A DNA stretch of 64,000 nucleotides from Micromonospora coxensis (GCF_900090295.1 NZ_LT607753.1:3224001-3288000), one strand, 5' to 3'. Shown: positions 1 to 8,506, counted from the first letter of the stretch. Notes: generated by a model not told the origin, from the letters alone. Numbers and translations are program-made.

Positions 1-142
1 TGACCTGCTGCTGACCCTGGAAGCGATGAAGCTCGAACACCCCGTGCTCGCCCCGACCGACGGCGTGGTCGCCGAACTGCCGGTGCCGGCCGGCGGTCAG
101 GTCGACACCGGCGCCGTGCTGGCCGTGGTCAACCCCGACTGA
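1..142 (+). CDS. Biotin-carboxyl-carrier C-terminus of an acyl-CoA carboxylase alpha subunit (partial)
   Basis: Only the last 46 codons lie in the window; the 5' part is to the left. The readable tail contains the biotin attachment motif EAMKLEH, with Lys as the biotinylated residue, followed by the usual hairpin of a biotinyl domain (APTDGVV, then PVPAGGQVDTGAVLAVV) and a stop at 140-142. Such domains end the biotin carboxylase/BCCP fusion subunits of acetyl-, propionyl- or methylcrotonyl-CoA carboxylases. The acyl-CoA dehydrogenase gene starts 19 bp downstream on the same strand, which suggests an acyl-CoA catabolic operon, possibly leucine/isovalerate. The exact substrate cannot be read from this fragment. 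Confidence 0.85.
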   Translation, partial: DLLLTLEAMKLEHPVLAPTDGVVAELPVPAGGQVDTGAVLAVVNPD

Positions 143-161
143 TCCCCCTGGAGGCCCCTCG

Positions 162-1325
162 ATGGACTTCGACCTCACCCCCGAGCAGGACCAGCTCCGC
201 GACGCCGTACGGGCGCTCGGCCGCAGGTACGGTCACTCCTACTTCGTCGCGAAGGCGAAGTCGGGGGAACACACCACCGAGCTGTGGGAGGAAGCCGGCC
301 GGCTCGGCTACCTCGGCGTCAACATTCCCACCGAGTACGGCGGCGGGGGCGGCGGCATCACCGAGCTGGCCATCGTCTGCGAGGAGCTGGCCGCGGCCGG
401 CTGCCCGCTGCTGCTGCTGGTCGTCTCCCCCGCCATCGCCGCCACGGTCCTCGCCCGGCACGGCACCGAGGAGCAGCGCAAGCGCCACCTGCCCGGCCTG
501 GCCGACGGCTCCCGGAAGATCGTCTTCGCGATCACCGAGCCGGACGCCGGATCGAACTTCCACCGGCTCGGCACGGTGGCCCGCCGCGACGGCGACGACT
601 GGCTGCTCACCGGCCGCAAGGTCTACATCTCCGGCGTCGACGAGGCCCAGCACGTGCTGGTCGTCGCCCGTACCGAGGACGCCACCACCGGCAAGCTCAA
701 GCCGGCCCTGTTCCTCGTCCCCACCGACGCGCCGGGCCTCGAACGCGCCAAGCTGGACATGGAGATCCTCTCCCCGGAGAACCAGTTCCTGCTCTACCTG
801 GACGACGTGCGGCTGCCCGCCGACGCGCTGGTCGGCGAGTCGCTGGACGCCGGCCTGCCGGCGCTCTTCGCCGGGCTCAACCCGGAGCGGATCACGGTCG
901 CCGCGATGGGCGCCGGCACCGGCCGGTACGCGATCGAGCGCGCCAGCGAGTACACCGCCACCCGCCGGATCTGGGGCGGCCGGAGCATCGGCTCCCACCA
1001 GGGCGTCGCGCACCCCCTCGCGCACGCGGCGGTGCAGGTGGAACTCGCCCGACTGATGATCCACAAGGCGGCCACCCTGTACGACGCCGGCCGCGACCTG
1101 GAGGCCGGCGTCTCCGGCAACATGGCCAAGTACGCCGCCGGCGAGGCCGCCGCGCTCGCCGTGGACACCGCCGTGCAGGCGCTCGGCGGGGCGGGCATGA
1201 CCACCGAGTACGGGGTGGCCACCCTGCTCGGAGCGGTACGCGCCGGCCGGATCGCCCCGGTCAGCCGGGAGATGATCCTCAACTTCGTCGCCCAGCACGT
1301 CCTCGGTCAGGACAAGTCGTACTGA
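162..1325 (+). CDS. Acyl-CoA dehydrogenase family flavoprotein
   Basis: A 387-residue protein of normal acyl-CoA dehydrogenase length. It has the N-terminal helical domain (LTPEQDQLRDAV), the FAD/substrate segment FAITEPDAGS near residue 127, and the C-terminal helical domain with QALGGAGMTTEYG. The family oxidises acyl-CoA to enoyl-CoA with FAD and passes electrons to ETF in the cytoplasm. The start is an ATG preceded by GGAGG (about 7 nt spacing). The usual C-terminal catalytic glutamate (YEGT context) is not seen: the matching stretch reads RIAPVSREM. A Glu in NPERITVAAM aligns by eye with the helix-G catalytic Glu of isovaleryl-CoA dehydrogenase types, so a branched-chain or otherwise atypical substrate is possible. 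It lies just downstream of the biotin carboxylase subunit. Confidence 0.88.
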   Translation: MDFDLTPEQDQLRDAVRALGRRYGHSYFVAKAKSGEHTTELWEEAGRLGYLGVNIPTEYGGGGGGITELAIVCEELAAAGCPLLLLVVSPAIAATVLARHGTEEQRKRHLPGLADGSRKIVFAITEPDAGSNFHRLGTVARRDGDDWLLTGRKVYISGVDEAQHVLVVARTEDATTGKLKPALFLVPTDAPGLERAKLDMEILSPENQFLLYLDDVRLPADALVGESLDAGLPALFAGLNPERITVAAMGAGTGRYAIERASEYTATRRIWGGRSIGSHQGVAHPLAHAAVQVELARLMIHKAATLYDAGRDLEAGVSGNMAKYAAGEAAALAVDTAVQALGGAGMTTEYGVATLLGAVRAGRIAPVSREMILNFVAQHVLGQDKSY

Positions 1326-1335
1326 CCGCCCCGGT

Positions 1336-2376
1336 TCACCGGACGACGCGGCAGGCGGCGTCGATCCGGTGCACCGGGCGCACCCGCCGGCCCATCCCCT
1401 CCAGCAGCGAGTCCTCGACGTGGAAGTCCCGCACCCGCAGCCGGTGCCGGGGCAGTTCCTCCTCGCTCGGGCAGAGCACCTGCGCCCGGACCTGGTCGAC
1501 CGGCACGTAGCGGACGCCGCCGCGCTCCTGCAGCAGCACGACGTTGACGTCGTCGACGGTGACCACGTGCCCCCGGACGTCCTCGGTGACCCCGGGGGCG
1601 GCCTCGACGGTGGTGACCGTCAACGGCAGGACGGGGGTGCTGATCACCGGCAGCGCCGCCCAGACCAGCATCGCCAGCACGGCCGCCTCGGTGATCGACG
1701 CCAGCGGCCGGATCACCGCCCCCGGCAGCGGGCCGGTGACCCCGAGCGCCAGCAGCGGCGGCGCGACGAGCAGCAGCAGCGCCAGCAGTTCGCCCTGCCG
1801 CCCGGCCTCGACGAGGGTGGGGGCGAGCAGCCAGGCGTACCCGGCGTACAGGGCCACCAGGATCAGCAGTCGCGGCACCCACTGCTCGTGCAGCCGCGCG
1901 GGGGTGAGCTGGAACGCGGCGACGAACGCCGGGATCAGCAGCGGCAGGTAGAGCAACTGCCAGGTGACCAGGGCGAGCAGGAAGCCGGCCAGCACGAACC
2001 AGGCCGGGACGATGTCCATCCAGCGGACGAAGAGCGGCCGGCGGACGCCGGCGGGCATCCGGTCCACGCTGACCCGCAGCACCGCGCCGAGCGCGAAGAC
2101 GGCGACCAGGCCGGTGGAGAGCAGCCGGGCGGCCGTGGTGAGGAAGCCGGCCAGCAGGTTCACCGGGCCGACGTTCGCCACCAGCAGCAGCGTGGTCTGG
2201 AGTTCGCCGCCGGCCTCCACGCCGAGCCGCAGCACCGAGAAGATCGCCGGCACGCCGACCACGGCGGTCCAGAAGGACTGGCTGGCGCGGGCCCGGCGCT
2301 CGGCGAGATCCGACCCGTCCCAGGACGCCACGGCGGGGCCCACGCCGTCCGTGACGGGCACCGCCGGGGCGCTCAC
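1336..2376 (-). CDS. Polytopic membrane protein of unknown function, coupled to an amino-acid-binding lipoprotein
   Basis: A 346-residue protein with roughly seven hydrophobic segments over the first 250 residues, for example FWTAVVGVPAIFSVLRLG and IVPAWFVLAGFLLALVTW. A soluble C-terminal part of about 80 residues follows (DVRGHVVTVDDVNVVLLQER and onward). The start is GTG at 2376-2374, which overlaps the stop of the upstream binding-protein gene in a GTGA quartet, so the two should be translationally coupled. A longer reading begins at 2490 but would run 115 bp into the binding-protein gene. No permease EAA loop or ATP-binding motif was seen, so it is not an obvious ABC permease. A role in relaying ligand binding by its partner is speculative. 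Confidence 0.7.
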   Translation of the reverse strand: MSAPAVPVTDGVGPAVASWDGSDLAERRARASQSFWTAVVGVPAIFSVLRLGVEAGGELQTTLLLVANVGPVNLLAGFLTTAARLLSTGLVAVFALGAVLRVSVDRMPAGVRRPLFVRWMDIVPAWFVLAGFLLALVTWQLLYLPLLIPAFVAAFQLTPARLHEQWVPRLLILVALYAGYAWLLAPTLVEAGRQGELLALLLLVAPPLLALGVTGPLPGAVIRPLASITEAAVLAMLVWAALPVISTPVLPLTVTTVEAAPGVTEDVRGHVVTVDDVNVVLLQERGGVRYVPVDQVRAQVLCPSEEELPRHRLRVRDFHVEDSLLEGMGRRVRPVHRIDAACRVVR

Positions 2377-3311
2377 CGGGTCGGAGCCTTGTCGTCGAAG
2401 TCCACCAACTTCGGCACGTCGAGCGGCTGCGGCTGCACCTTGGGCTGCTTCATCCACGGCCCGAGGGTCCGGTTGTACGCGGTCAGCCACGGGCTGCTGA
2501 GCCCCTTACGGCCCTGCTGGTAGCTCTTGTCGAGGAAGAAGGCGACCAGGTCGCGCAGGGCGGGGTCGCCGATCGGCACCCCGATGCCGAGCGTCTCGCT
2601 GGTGCCGAAGGGCATGTCGACGATCTCGAACTCGGTCGGGTACTGGGAGAGGAAACCGGCCAGGATCGTCTCGTCGGAGCTGACCGCGTCGTACCGGCCC
2701 TCGCGGATGCCCTTGACGCAGTCGCCGACCCGCTTCACCACCAGCGCCCTGACCTGGTGCTTCTCCAGCTCCGCCTCGGTGGTGGAGCCACCGCTGGTGC
2801 AGATCTTGTACTCCGGCCGGCGGAGGTCCTCGATGGTGCGGATCTTGTCCTTGAGCCGGTTCGGCACCATCACCTCCTGGGTGGTGACGAAGTACGGCCC
2901 GGCGAAGCTGACCAGCTTCTTGCGCTCCTCGGTCATCGAGAAGCTGGAGACGACCATGTCCACCACCCCGCCCTGCAGGGCCGGGATGCGGTCCTCGGTG
3001 GCCAGCGAGACGAACTCGATCCGCTGGTCCCCCTCGAAGCCGAGGGACGAGGCGATGTAGCGGGCGATCTCGACGTCGAACCCGGTGTAGGTGCCGTTGC
3101 GCAGCTCCCCCATGAGCGGCTCGGTGGCGGCCACCCCGATCTTGATCCGGGGCTGCCCGTCGATGTGCGACTCGCGCAGCTTGTCCAGCACCGAGGGGAG
3201 CGGCGGGTCCCGGCGGTTGTCGCACCCGGCGGCCGCGGCGAGGCTGAGGGTCAGCGCCACCGCCAGCGTGGTGGCGACCGAACGGAGCCGGTGGGAGGGG
3301 AAGGCGTTCAT
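2373..3311 (-). CDS. Glutamate/amino-acid-binding lipoprotein (SBP family 3)
   Basis: A 312-residue lipoprotein. The signal peptide ends in the lipobox LAAAAGC and the mature protein carries the family-3 solute-binding fold: IKIGVAATEP, GTYTGFDVEIARYIA, GVVDMVVSSFSMTEERK and FAGPYFVTTQEVMV, as in GluB/GlnH proteins. It should sit outside the cytoplasmic membrane and bind Glu, Gln or Asp. The ATG at 3311 has GAGG upstream; a 12-codon longer reading was rejected because it puts charged residues before the signal peptide. No glutamate permease or ATPase gene is adjacent. The only partner is the coupled membrane protein downstream, so a sensory rather than transport role is possible. Confidence 0.85.
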   Translation of the reverse strand: MNAFPSHRLRSVATTLAVALTLSLAAAAGCDNRRDPPLPSVLDKLRESHIDGQPRIKIGVAATEPLMGELRNGTYTGFDVEIARYIASSLGFEGDQRIEFVSLATEDRIPALQGGVVDMVVSSFSMTEERKKLVSFAGPYFVTTQEVMVPNRLKDKIRTIEDLRRPEYKICTSGGSTTEAELEKHQVRALVVKRVGDCVKGIREGRYDAVSSDETILAGFLSQYPTEFEIVDMPFGTSETLGIGVPIGDPALRDLVAFFLDKSYQQGRKGLSSPWLTAYNRTLGPWMKQPKVQPQPLDVPKLVDFDDKAPTR

Positions 3312-3402
3312 CGGCGACCTCGCTGACGGGCACGGCCTGCGGGACACCGAGGGTAGCGGTCGGGGTCCACTTGCGTTGTCACCGGGGACCCTCCGATGAG
3401 GA

Positions 3403-3443
3403 CCGGGGTACGACGGGCGACCCGAGCGCCCGTCGTACCCCGG
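3403..3443 (-). terminator. 17-bp perfect hairpin after the aminopeptidase gene
   Basis: Arms 3403-3419 and 3427-3443 are perfectly complementary around a 7-nt loop, just beyond the stop of the aminopeptidase gene (3450). No long T tract follows, as is usual for actinobacterial terminators. It also separates this gene from the binding-protein gene downstream. Confidence 0.7.
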
Positions 3444-3449
3444 CGTCGA

Positions 3450-5252
3450 TCAGCGGAGGGTGAGCGTGCCCATCGCCGGCAGCGGCGCGACGACCGGCGG
3501 GAGCCGCTTCGGCTCGCCCCGGGCCGGCGCGCCCTGGCGGGCCAGCGCGCTCTTCGGCGCGGCGGCCCGGGTGGTCTCGGCCTCGCCCGTCGGCTCCACG
3601 AAGGGCTGCACGTCACCGGTGCAGACGGTGCCCTTCTTCGGCAGGGTGCCCTTGAGCAGGTACGCGTCCACCGCGCCGGTCACACAGGCCGACGTGCCGT
3701 ACGCGGTGTGACCCCAGCTGTCGCTGCTGAGCAGCCGGCTGTTCGGCAGCAGCTTCGACGAGCTGACCGCCGCGTCGTAGTTGGTGGCCGGGTCCCAGTA
3801 GTTGCCGACCACCAGCACCGGGGAGCTGGTCTTCCGGTTGAACGGGCCGGTGAAGGCGTCCTCGTCCCGCACCGTCCAGGTGTCCCGCGCGCAGGGCGCG
3901 GTGGCCCAGGCCCAGGCCCGGCCGAAGTACGGGGCCCGCTTGTCCTCCGCGGCGCCCAGCGCCGGCCAGGCCCCCGCGTCCGTCGGGTGGTACGCGTCGG
4001 TGCAGTCCACGCCGAGGAACGTCTCCAGCCCGTTGTTGTACGGGAAGTCGAACCGGCGCTGCTGGCGGGCCCGCTCGGCCCGCTCGGCGACGGCCTTGCG
4101 CGCCGCGCCGAGGCGGGCGGCGGTGGCCGACGACGGGTCGGTGAGCACCAGCAGGTCCGAAGTCATGGCGTCGATGTCGGCCCAGCCGTACGGGCTGTAC
4201 AGGGCGCTGAGGCTGCCGCCGACGAAGTCGGCGTAGGTGACCGTGAAGGTGCCCCCGTCGGGGTCGTCGATCACGACCGGCTTCTTGCGCAGCCGCTGGG
4301 CCACCAGCTCGTACGAGGCGAGCGGGTCACCGGCGGCCAGCGCGCACTTCTCCGCGCCGGCCTTCTCGCACCGGTCCAGGATCTCGCGCAGCGCCTTGTA
4401 CGCGCCGTCGGCGCTGCGCAGCCGCGTCTCCTGGAGCTGGCTGCGGGCCGCGCCCCTACCGACCCAGGCGTTCGGGTCGAGCACGCCGTCGACGACGACG
4501 GCGCGGACCCGGTCGGGGAACATGTTGGCGTAGTACTGGCCGAGCGCGGTGCCGTAGCTGAAGCCGAGGTAGCTCAGCTTCTTGTCGCCGACCGCGCGGC
4601 GCAGCACGTCCATGTCGCGGGCGACCTCGGCGGTCGACATCGCGCCGGTGAGCGGCTTGCCGGTGGTGGAGCAGGCCCGACCGACCGCCCGGGACGAGGC
4701 GACGTACGCCTTCTCCTCGGCCTTGGTCCACGGGAAGGCGACGTTCAGCCCGGCGTACGCCCGGGTCTGCTCCTTCACCGATGGGAAGCACTTGACGTTC
4801 TCGCTGGCGGCGACGCCGCGCGGGTCGATGCCGACGACGTCGAAGCGGTCCAGCAGCTCGTCGGAGAGGAAGTACGGCGCGGCGAGCGCGATGTCGGTGC
4901 CGGAGCCGCCCGGGCCGCCCGGGTTGAGGAAGAGGCTGCCGATCCGGGCCTGCTGGTTGCGGGCCTTGACCCGCAGCAGGGCGATCTCGGTGGTGGCCCC
5001 CTTGGGCTTGTCGTAGTCCAGCGGCAGGTCGACGGTGGCGCACTCGGCGTAGCCGTAGCAGGCGTACCAGTCGAGCTTCGGCGTCGGCACGCGGTCGACC
5101 CGCCGGGCCTCGGTCGGGCTGGTGCGGTCCGACACGGTGGGACGACCCCAGCCGGTGCTCTCCGGTGACGCGGTTGCGGGCGCGACCACCGATCCGGCGA
5201 GGAAGAGGCCGGCGACTCCCGCCGCGGCCAGGGACCGGGTGATACGTGGCAT
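3450..5252 (-). CDS. Secreted tripeptidyl aminopeptidase (alpha/beta hydrolase, S33/TAP-like)
   Basis: A 600-residue exported hydrolase. It has a Sec-type signal peptide (AAGVAGLFLAGSVVAPATAS), the oxyanion stretch LNPGGPGGSG, the nucleophile elbow GFSYGT, the acid in NYWDPATNY and the histidine in SWGHTAYG, which is the arrangement of Streptomyces SlpD/SlpE/Tap mycelial aminopeptidases. These remove tripeptides from the N-termini of proteins outside the cell or in the cell wall. The TAP-like C-terminal domain (SSPVLVVGNYWDP to CTGDVQPF) is complete. The start ATG is preceded by GGAAGG. It is monocistronic, with its own -10-like box upstream and a strong hairpin after the stop. Confidence 0.9.
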   Translation of the reverse strand: MPRITRSLAAAGVAGLFLAGSVVAPATASPESTGWGRPTVSDRTSPTEARRVDRVPTPKLDWYACYGYAECATVDLPLDYDKPKGATTEIALLRVKARNQQARIGSLFLNPGGPGGSGTDIALAAPYFLSDELLDRFDVVGIDPRGVAASENVKCFPSVKEQTRAYAGLNVAFPWTKAEEKAYVASSRAVGRACSTTGKPLTGAMSTAEVARDMDVLRRAVGDKKLSYLGFSYGTALGQYYANMFPDRVRAVVVDGVLDPNAWVGRGAARSQLQETRLRSADGAYKALREILDRCEKAGAEKCALAAGDPLASYELVAQRLRKKPVVIDDPDGGTFTVTYADFVGGSLSALYSPYGWADIDAMTSDLLVLTDPSSATAARLGAARKAVAERAERARQQRRFDFPYNNGLETFLGVDCTDAYHPTDAGAWPALGAAEDKRAPYFGRAWAWATAPCARDTWTVRDEDAFTGPFNRKTSSPVLVVGNYWDPATNYDAAVSSSKLLPNSRLLSSDSWGHTAYGTSACVTGAVDAYLLKGTLPKKGTVCTGDVQPFVEPTGEAETTRAAAPKSALARQGAPARGEPKRLPPVVAPLPAMGTLTLR

Positions 5253-5281
5253 GTGATGCCTTCCGGTAAAGGACGGGGACT

Positions 5282-5314
5282 GTCGAGGACGAACCCTCGA
5301 CCTTCGTCACTCTA
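5282..5314 (-). promoter_or_regulatory. Likely promoter and 5'-leader hairpin of the aminopeptidase gene
   Basis: On the minus strand a TAGAGT box (5309-5314) matches the TANNNT -10 consensus. It is followed by a 7-bp inverted repeat (arms 5282-5288 and 5295-5301) that would form a hairpin in the leader, then the GGAAGG ribosome site. No clear -35 is seen. Confidence 0.4.
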
Positions 5315-5444
5315 GGGAGGCCGGCCAATGAGGACAGCCCGGCGAAACACCATCAAACGGTCTTTCTTCGCCGGTGATGTAACGAAATTTTCATGATCGG
5401 CGCTTTACGCATTCTCCCGCCGGCAGGGGCGCGCTCCCACGTGG

Positions 5445-5924
5445 TCAGTCGCGCCCGAGCGCCGCGAACCAGGCGGGCGTCGGCTCGACCGCCGGACCGT
5501 ACATCTCGGACGACGGGGTGAACTCGTCGACGATCCGCCAACCCGCCGCGCCCTCCCGGGCGTACACGTAGGCGTCGATCTCGCTGCGCGGCGCGCCGAC
5601 GCCGTGGACGACGCCACCGTCCACGTCGGCCTCCCGCTTGGCGCAGACCGCGCCCCGGCCCGGCTCGGCGTCGCGGCAGTCACCGACGTACCGGTGGTCA
5701 CCCCGGTAGGTGGCCCGCACCCAGGCCGTCATCGCCTGGTCGAAGGTCGTCCCCGGCGACGGGCTCAGCGACGGCGTCGGCGTCGGCGTCGAGGGGGCGG
5801 ACCCGGACGGCGTCGCCGAGCCACCGGGTCCGGCCGGGGACGACGCGGGCGGCTGCTCCGTCCCGCACGCGCCGAGCACGCCCGACACCAGCAGTACGGC
5901 GACGATCCGGGTGATCCGCTGCAC
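5445..5924 (-). CDS. Small secreted lipoprotein of unknown function
   Basis: A 159-residue protein with a short lipoprotein signal (VQRITRIVAVLLVSGVLGACG). A Pro/Ser/Thr-rich linker covers about residues 25-60, then a compact domain of about 95 residues with a Cys pair (GDCRDAEPGRGAVCAKRE) follows. The GTG start at 5924 is chosen because AGGAGAGG lies directly upstream and because it opens the signal peptide; a far longer reading is an artefact. It should be lipid-anchored on the outer face of the membrane. No family was recognised. Confidence 0.72.
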   Translation of the reverse strand: MQRITRIVAVLLVSGVLGACGTEQPPASSPAGPGGSATPSGSAPSTPTPTPSLSPSPGTTFDQAMTAWVRATYRGDHRYVGDCRDAEPGRGAVCAKREADVDGGVVHGVGAPRSEIDAYVYAREGAAGWRIVDEFTPSSEMYGPAVEPTPAWFAALGRD

Positions 5925-6005
5925 CGAACGTTCCTCTCCTCGTACGAAACGATCTTCACGGTCATTGAACCGGACGGCGGCGGCGCACGACGTCCCCGAC
6001 GCGGG

Positions 6006-6033
6006 TTGACAGGCGGCGTCCGGTGGGGATGCT
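6006..6033 (+). promoter_or_regulatory. TTGACA-type promoter for the 6040 gene, probably leaderless
   Basis: A perfect TTGACA (6006-6011) is followed after 16 bp by GATGCT (6028-6033). Six nt later comes the GTG start at 6040. No ribosome site fits, so transcription probably starts at or next to the GTG. Confidence 0.5.
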
Positions 6034-6039
6034 TGTCGG

Positions 6040-6357
6040 GTGGGGCGAATCCTCAGGCCGGACGCGCGGACCGTGGCGGTGCTCGCGGCGCTCGCGGCAC
6101 TCACGGCGCTGGTGGTCCTGTTGAGCTGGCACCCCGCCGGGATCCTGACGGTGGCGCTGGCGTTGCTCGTCGTCCTGCTCGGGACGGTCACCGGCACGGC
6201 GGTGGCCGCGCTGCGCGACCGCGACGCCCGGTCGGAGCACGGCGCGGCCCCGACCAACCAGCCGGACGCCCTGCTCGGCGGCATCGACGCCGACACCCTG
6301 GACGCGCTCGACAGCGAGGCGGTGCGCTCCCGCCTGGGCGGGGTCAGCGACCGGTGA
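6040..6357 (+). CDS. Small two-helix membrane protein, unknown function
   Basis: A 105-residue protein with two hydrophobic segments (VAVLAALAALTALVVLLSW and a second from about residue 34 to 58). A charged, acidic cytoplasmic tail follows (GGIDADTLDALDSEAVRSRL). It starts with GTG behind a good TTGACA promoter and without a Shine-Dalgarno sequence. Its 3' end overlaps the convergent kinase gene by 14 bp. No family was recognised. Confidence 0.65.
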   Translation: MGRILRPDARTVAVLAALAALTALVVLLSWHPAGILTVALALLVVLLGTVTGTAVAALRDRDARSEHGAAPTNQPDALLGGIDADTLDALDSEAVRSRLGGVSDR

Positions 6358-7888
6358 GGGTCGGCGCGAGCAACGCGTTCGCGCCCTTGCCGGCGAGACA
6401 ACGGAAGGTCCGGTCGGCGCCCGGGCCGCTCGGCGGCAGGACCTCCAGGTTCCATCCCTGCGGGTAGCCCATCCCGCTGGTGAGCCGGAAGGTGCGCGGG
6501 TTGCAGACCCGCTGTACGGCCGGGTCGGCGGCGACCTCGGCGTGCCCCGCCCCCACCAGCGCGGTGGGCAGCTCGCCCTGGACGTAGGTCTCCCAGGTGT
6601 GCCGGCCGTCGCACGAGACCTGGGCCGCCTCGGCCCGGTCGCCACGCAGCCGTACCGGCCCGAAGCACTCCAACCGGGGTGCGCAGCGGGCCCCCGGCGG
6701 CAGCGACGCCGCTGACGCCCCGGACACGCAACCGGGCAGCACACCCCAGTTCCCGCCCGGCTCCGACGAGGCGCTGGCCACCGGCGTCGGGGTCGGCGCG
6801 GCCACCGGCGGGGCGCCACCGGCGACCCAGGCCCCGGCGCTCGCCGAGGCGGCCAGGGCGAGGACACCGGCGCCGCCGAGGAACCAGCGTCGCCGCCGCC
6901 GGCCGCCGCGCGACGCCGACGGCGGGGTGTCCTCCACCGGCGGCCGGGGCGGGCCGGACGGGTCCACGGTGTACGTGCCGCCGGTGGTGAAGCCGCCACC
7001 GGTGGAGCCGCCGGACAGCGGCGCGCCGCTCACCGGCGCCCCGCTCACCGGGGAGGGGGCCGGATCCAGCGGCAGCGCCACGAGCAGGTCCCGCAGCTCG
7101 ATCGCCGACGGCCGCGCGCCGGGGTCGTTGGACATCCCGGCCCGGAGCACGTCGACCAGCTCGGTCGGCACCCCGGGCAGCTCCGGGATCGGCTGGTTGA
7201 ACATCTCCAGCACGGTGACCAGGCTCGGGTTCCGCTCCGACTGCCAGCGGGGCGGCCGGCCGTTCATCACCGCGTAGAGGGTGGCGCAGAGGGCGTACAC
7301 GTCGACGGCCGGCGAGGGCGGGCTGTGACTGAACATCTCCGGCGGCGCGTACGCCGGGGTCAGCACCTCCAGGGTGACCGAGGCGTCGCGCACCTCGGCC
7401 AGCACGGCGAGCCCGAAGTCGGCCAGCACCGCCGGGTTGAAGTGCGAGTGGAGGATGTTCGCCGGCTTGACGTCGCGGTGCAGCACCCCGGCCGCGTGCG
7501 AGTGGGCGAGCGCATCGGCGATCTTGATGCCGAGGTCGCGGGTCTCCGAAGCGCCCAGCGGAGAGGTGCGCATCCGCTCGGCGTACGAGCCGTCGCAGAG
7601 CTCCATGATCAGATAGGGATGCTGGTCGACGGTGACCCCGACGTCGAAGAGGTCCACCACGTGCGGGTGGGACGACATCCTGCCGGCGGCACGCGCCTCC
7701 CGGAGGAACCGGGCCTGGTCCCGCTCGCTGTCCAGCGTCCGGTTCTCCACCTTGACGGCGACCTCGCGCCCCACCGAGATCTGGGTGGCCCGGTAGACGG
7801 TGGCGTACCCACCCCGGGCAAACACCCGCAGATCGGTCAGACCGGGCACGATAGGCAGCCGGAGGGCGCCGGGCGGGGTCTCGGTCAC
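6344..7888 (-). CDS. Transmembrane Ser/Thr protein kinase (PknB-like) with a Cys-containing extracellular domain
   Basis: A 514-residue Hanks-type kinase. It shows the glycine loop RGGYATVYRA (about 25-34), ATP lysine in VAVKVE (K46), catalytic loop HRDVKPAN (137-144), DFG (157-159) and the APPE motif. A Pro/Gly/Ser-rich juxtamembrane linker (about 275-330) leads to one membrane helix at about 335-357. The roughly 150-residue extracellular part contains six cysteines (GCVSG, RCAPRLECFG, VSCDG, VCNP, RCLAG) and no PASTA repeats. It probably senses something outside and phosphorylates cytoplasmic proteins. The start is ATG at 7888. It is not PknG, because the rubredoxin and TPR parts are absent. 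Confidence 0.9.
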   Translation of the reverse strand: MTETPPGALRLPIVPGLTDLRVFARGGYATVYRATQISVGREVAVKVENRTLDSERDQARFLREARAAGRMSSHPHVVDLFDVGVTVDQHPYLIMELCDGSYAERMRTSPLGASETRDLGIKIADALAHSHAAGVLHRDVKPANILHSHFNPAVLADFGLAVLAEVRDASVTLEVLTPAYAPPEMFSHSPPSPAVDVYALCATLYAVMNGRPPRWQSERNPSLVTVLEMFNQPIPELPGVPTELVDVLRAGMSNDPGARPSAIELRDLLVALPLDPAPSPVSGAPVSGAPLSGGSTGGGFTTGGTYTVDPSGPPRPPVEDTPPSASRGGRRRRRWFLGGAGVLALAASASAGAWVAGGAPPVAAPTPTPVASASSEPGGNWGVLPGCVSGASAASLPPGARCAPRLECFGPVRLRGDRAEAAQVSCDGRHTWETYVQGELPTALVGAGHAEVAADPAVQRVCNPRTFRLTSGMGYPQGWNLEVLPPSGPGADRTFRCLAGKGANALLAPTLTGR

Positions 7889-7918
7889 GGGTCGAAAATA
7901 CCTGTTACGCCGGGACGC

Positions 7919-8506
7919 TCAGCGGACCGTACCGGCGGTGGACCCGGGACCGGCGGTGGCCGGACCACCCTCCGCGTCGATGACCTGCGGCTTCGTCGAG
8001 GACTCCGGGCCATCGACGGGCACCGCGGCGGCCGGAGCGTCGGCAGCCCCGGCACTCCCGGAGTGGTCCTCGTCGGCCACTCCGGCCGTGGCGGGGCGCG
8101 CCCCGTCGGCGCGGCGGGCGTCCCAGCGCAGACCGAGCGCGGTGGCGACCGCGCCGAGCCCTTCCCACAGGGCCACCGCGAAGAACCGGTCGGGCGCCAC
8201 GTCGGCCAGCACGGCCAGCGTGAAGACGGTGAAGGTGACCAGCCGGAAGACGACGGTGAATCGGTAGAAGGCCCGCCACTCCGTGGCGACCGCCAGCAGG
8301 TAGTAGACGCCCATGTTGAACGACGCCATCGAGGACGCGGTGAGGAACGTGCCGGTGTAGTCGCCGGCCGCCCGCCGATCCGGCACCTCGAACCCGAGCA
8401 TCCGCAACTGCGCCTCGGGCCAGAGCAGCCCGAGCGCGCCGAGCAGCAGCGCCAGGACGCCGAAGACCGCGATGGTCCAGCCGGCGCCGGAACGCGGCAG
8501 CCTCAT
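7919..8506 (-). CDS. Integral membrane protein, unknown function
   Basis: A 195-residue protein with about four membrane segments (TIAVFGVLALLLGALGLLW, then FNMGVYYLLAVATEW, VVFRLVTFTVFTLAVLADV and FFAVALWEGLGAVATAL). An Ala/Pro-rich hydrophilic tail of about 65 residues follows. The ATG at 8506 is preceded by an excellent GGGGAGGA site. It lies 30 bp upstream of the kinase gene on the same strand and may be cotranscribed with it. No family was recognised. Confidence 0.72.
   Translation of the reverse strand: MRLPRSGAGWTIAVFGVLALLLGALGLLWPEAQLRMLGFEVPDRRAAGDYTGTFLTASSMASFNMGVYYLLAVATEWRAFYRFTVVFRLVTFTVFTLAVLADVAPDRFFAVALWEGLGAVATALGLRWDARRADGARPATAGVADEDHSGSAGAADAPAAAVPVDGPESSTKPQVIDAEGGPATAGPGSTAGTVR

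Noticed and set aside
1336..7888. A GlnX-GlnH-PknG type signalling operon
   Set aside because: The membrane protein does not look like GlnX, and the kinase at 6344-7888 is a transmembrane PknB-like enzyme without rubredoxin or TPR parts, separated by unrelated genes.
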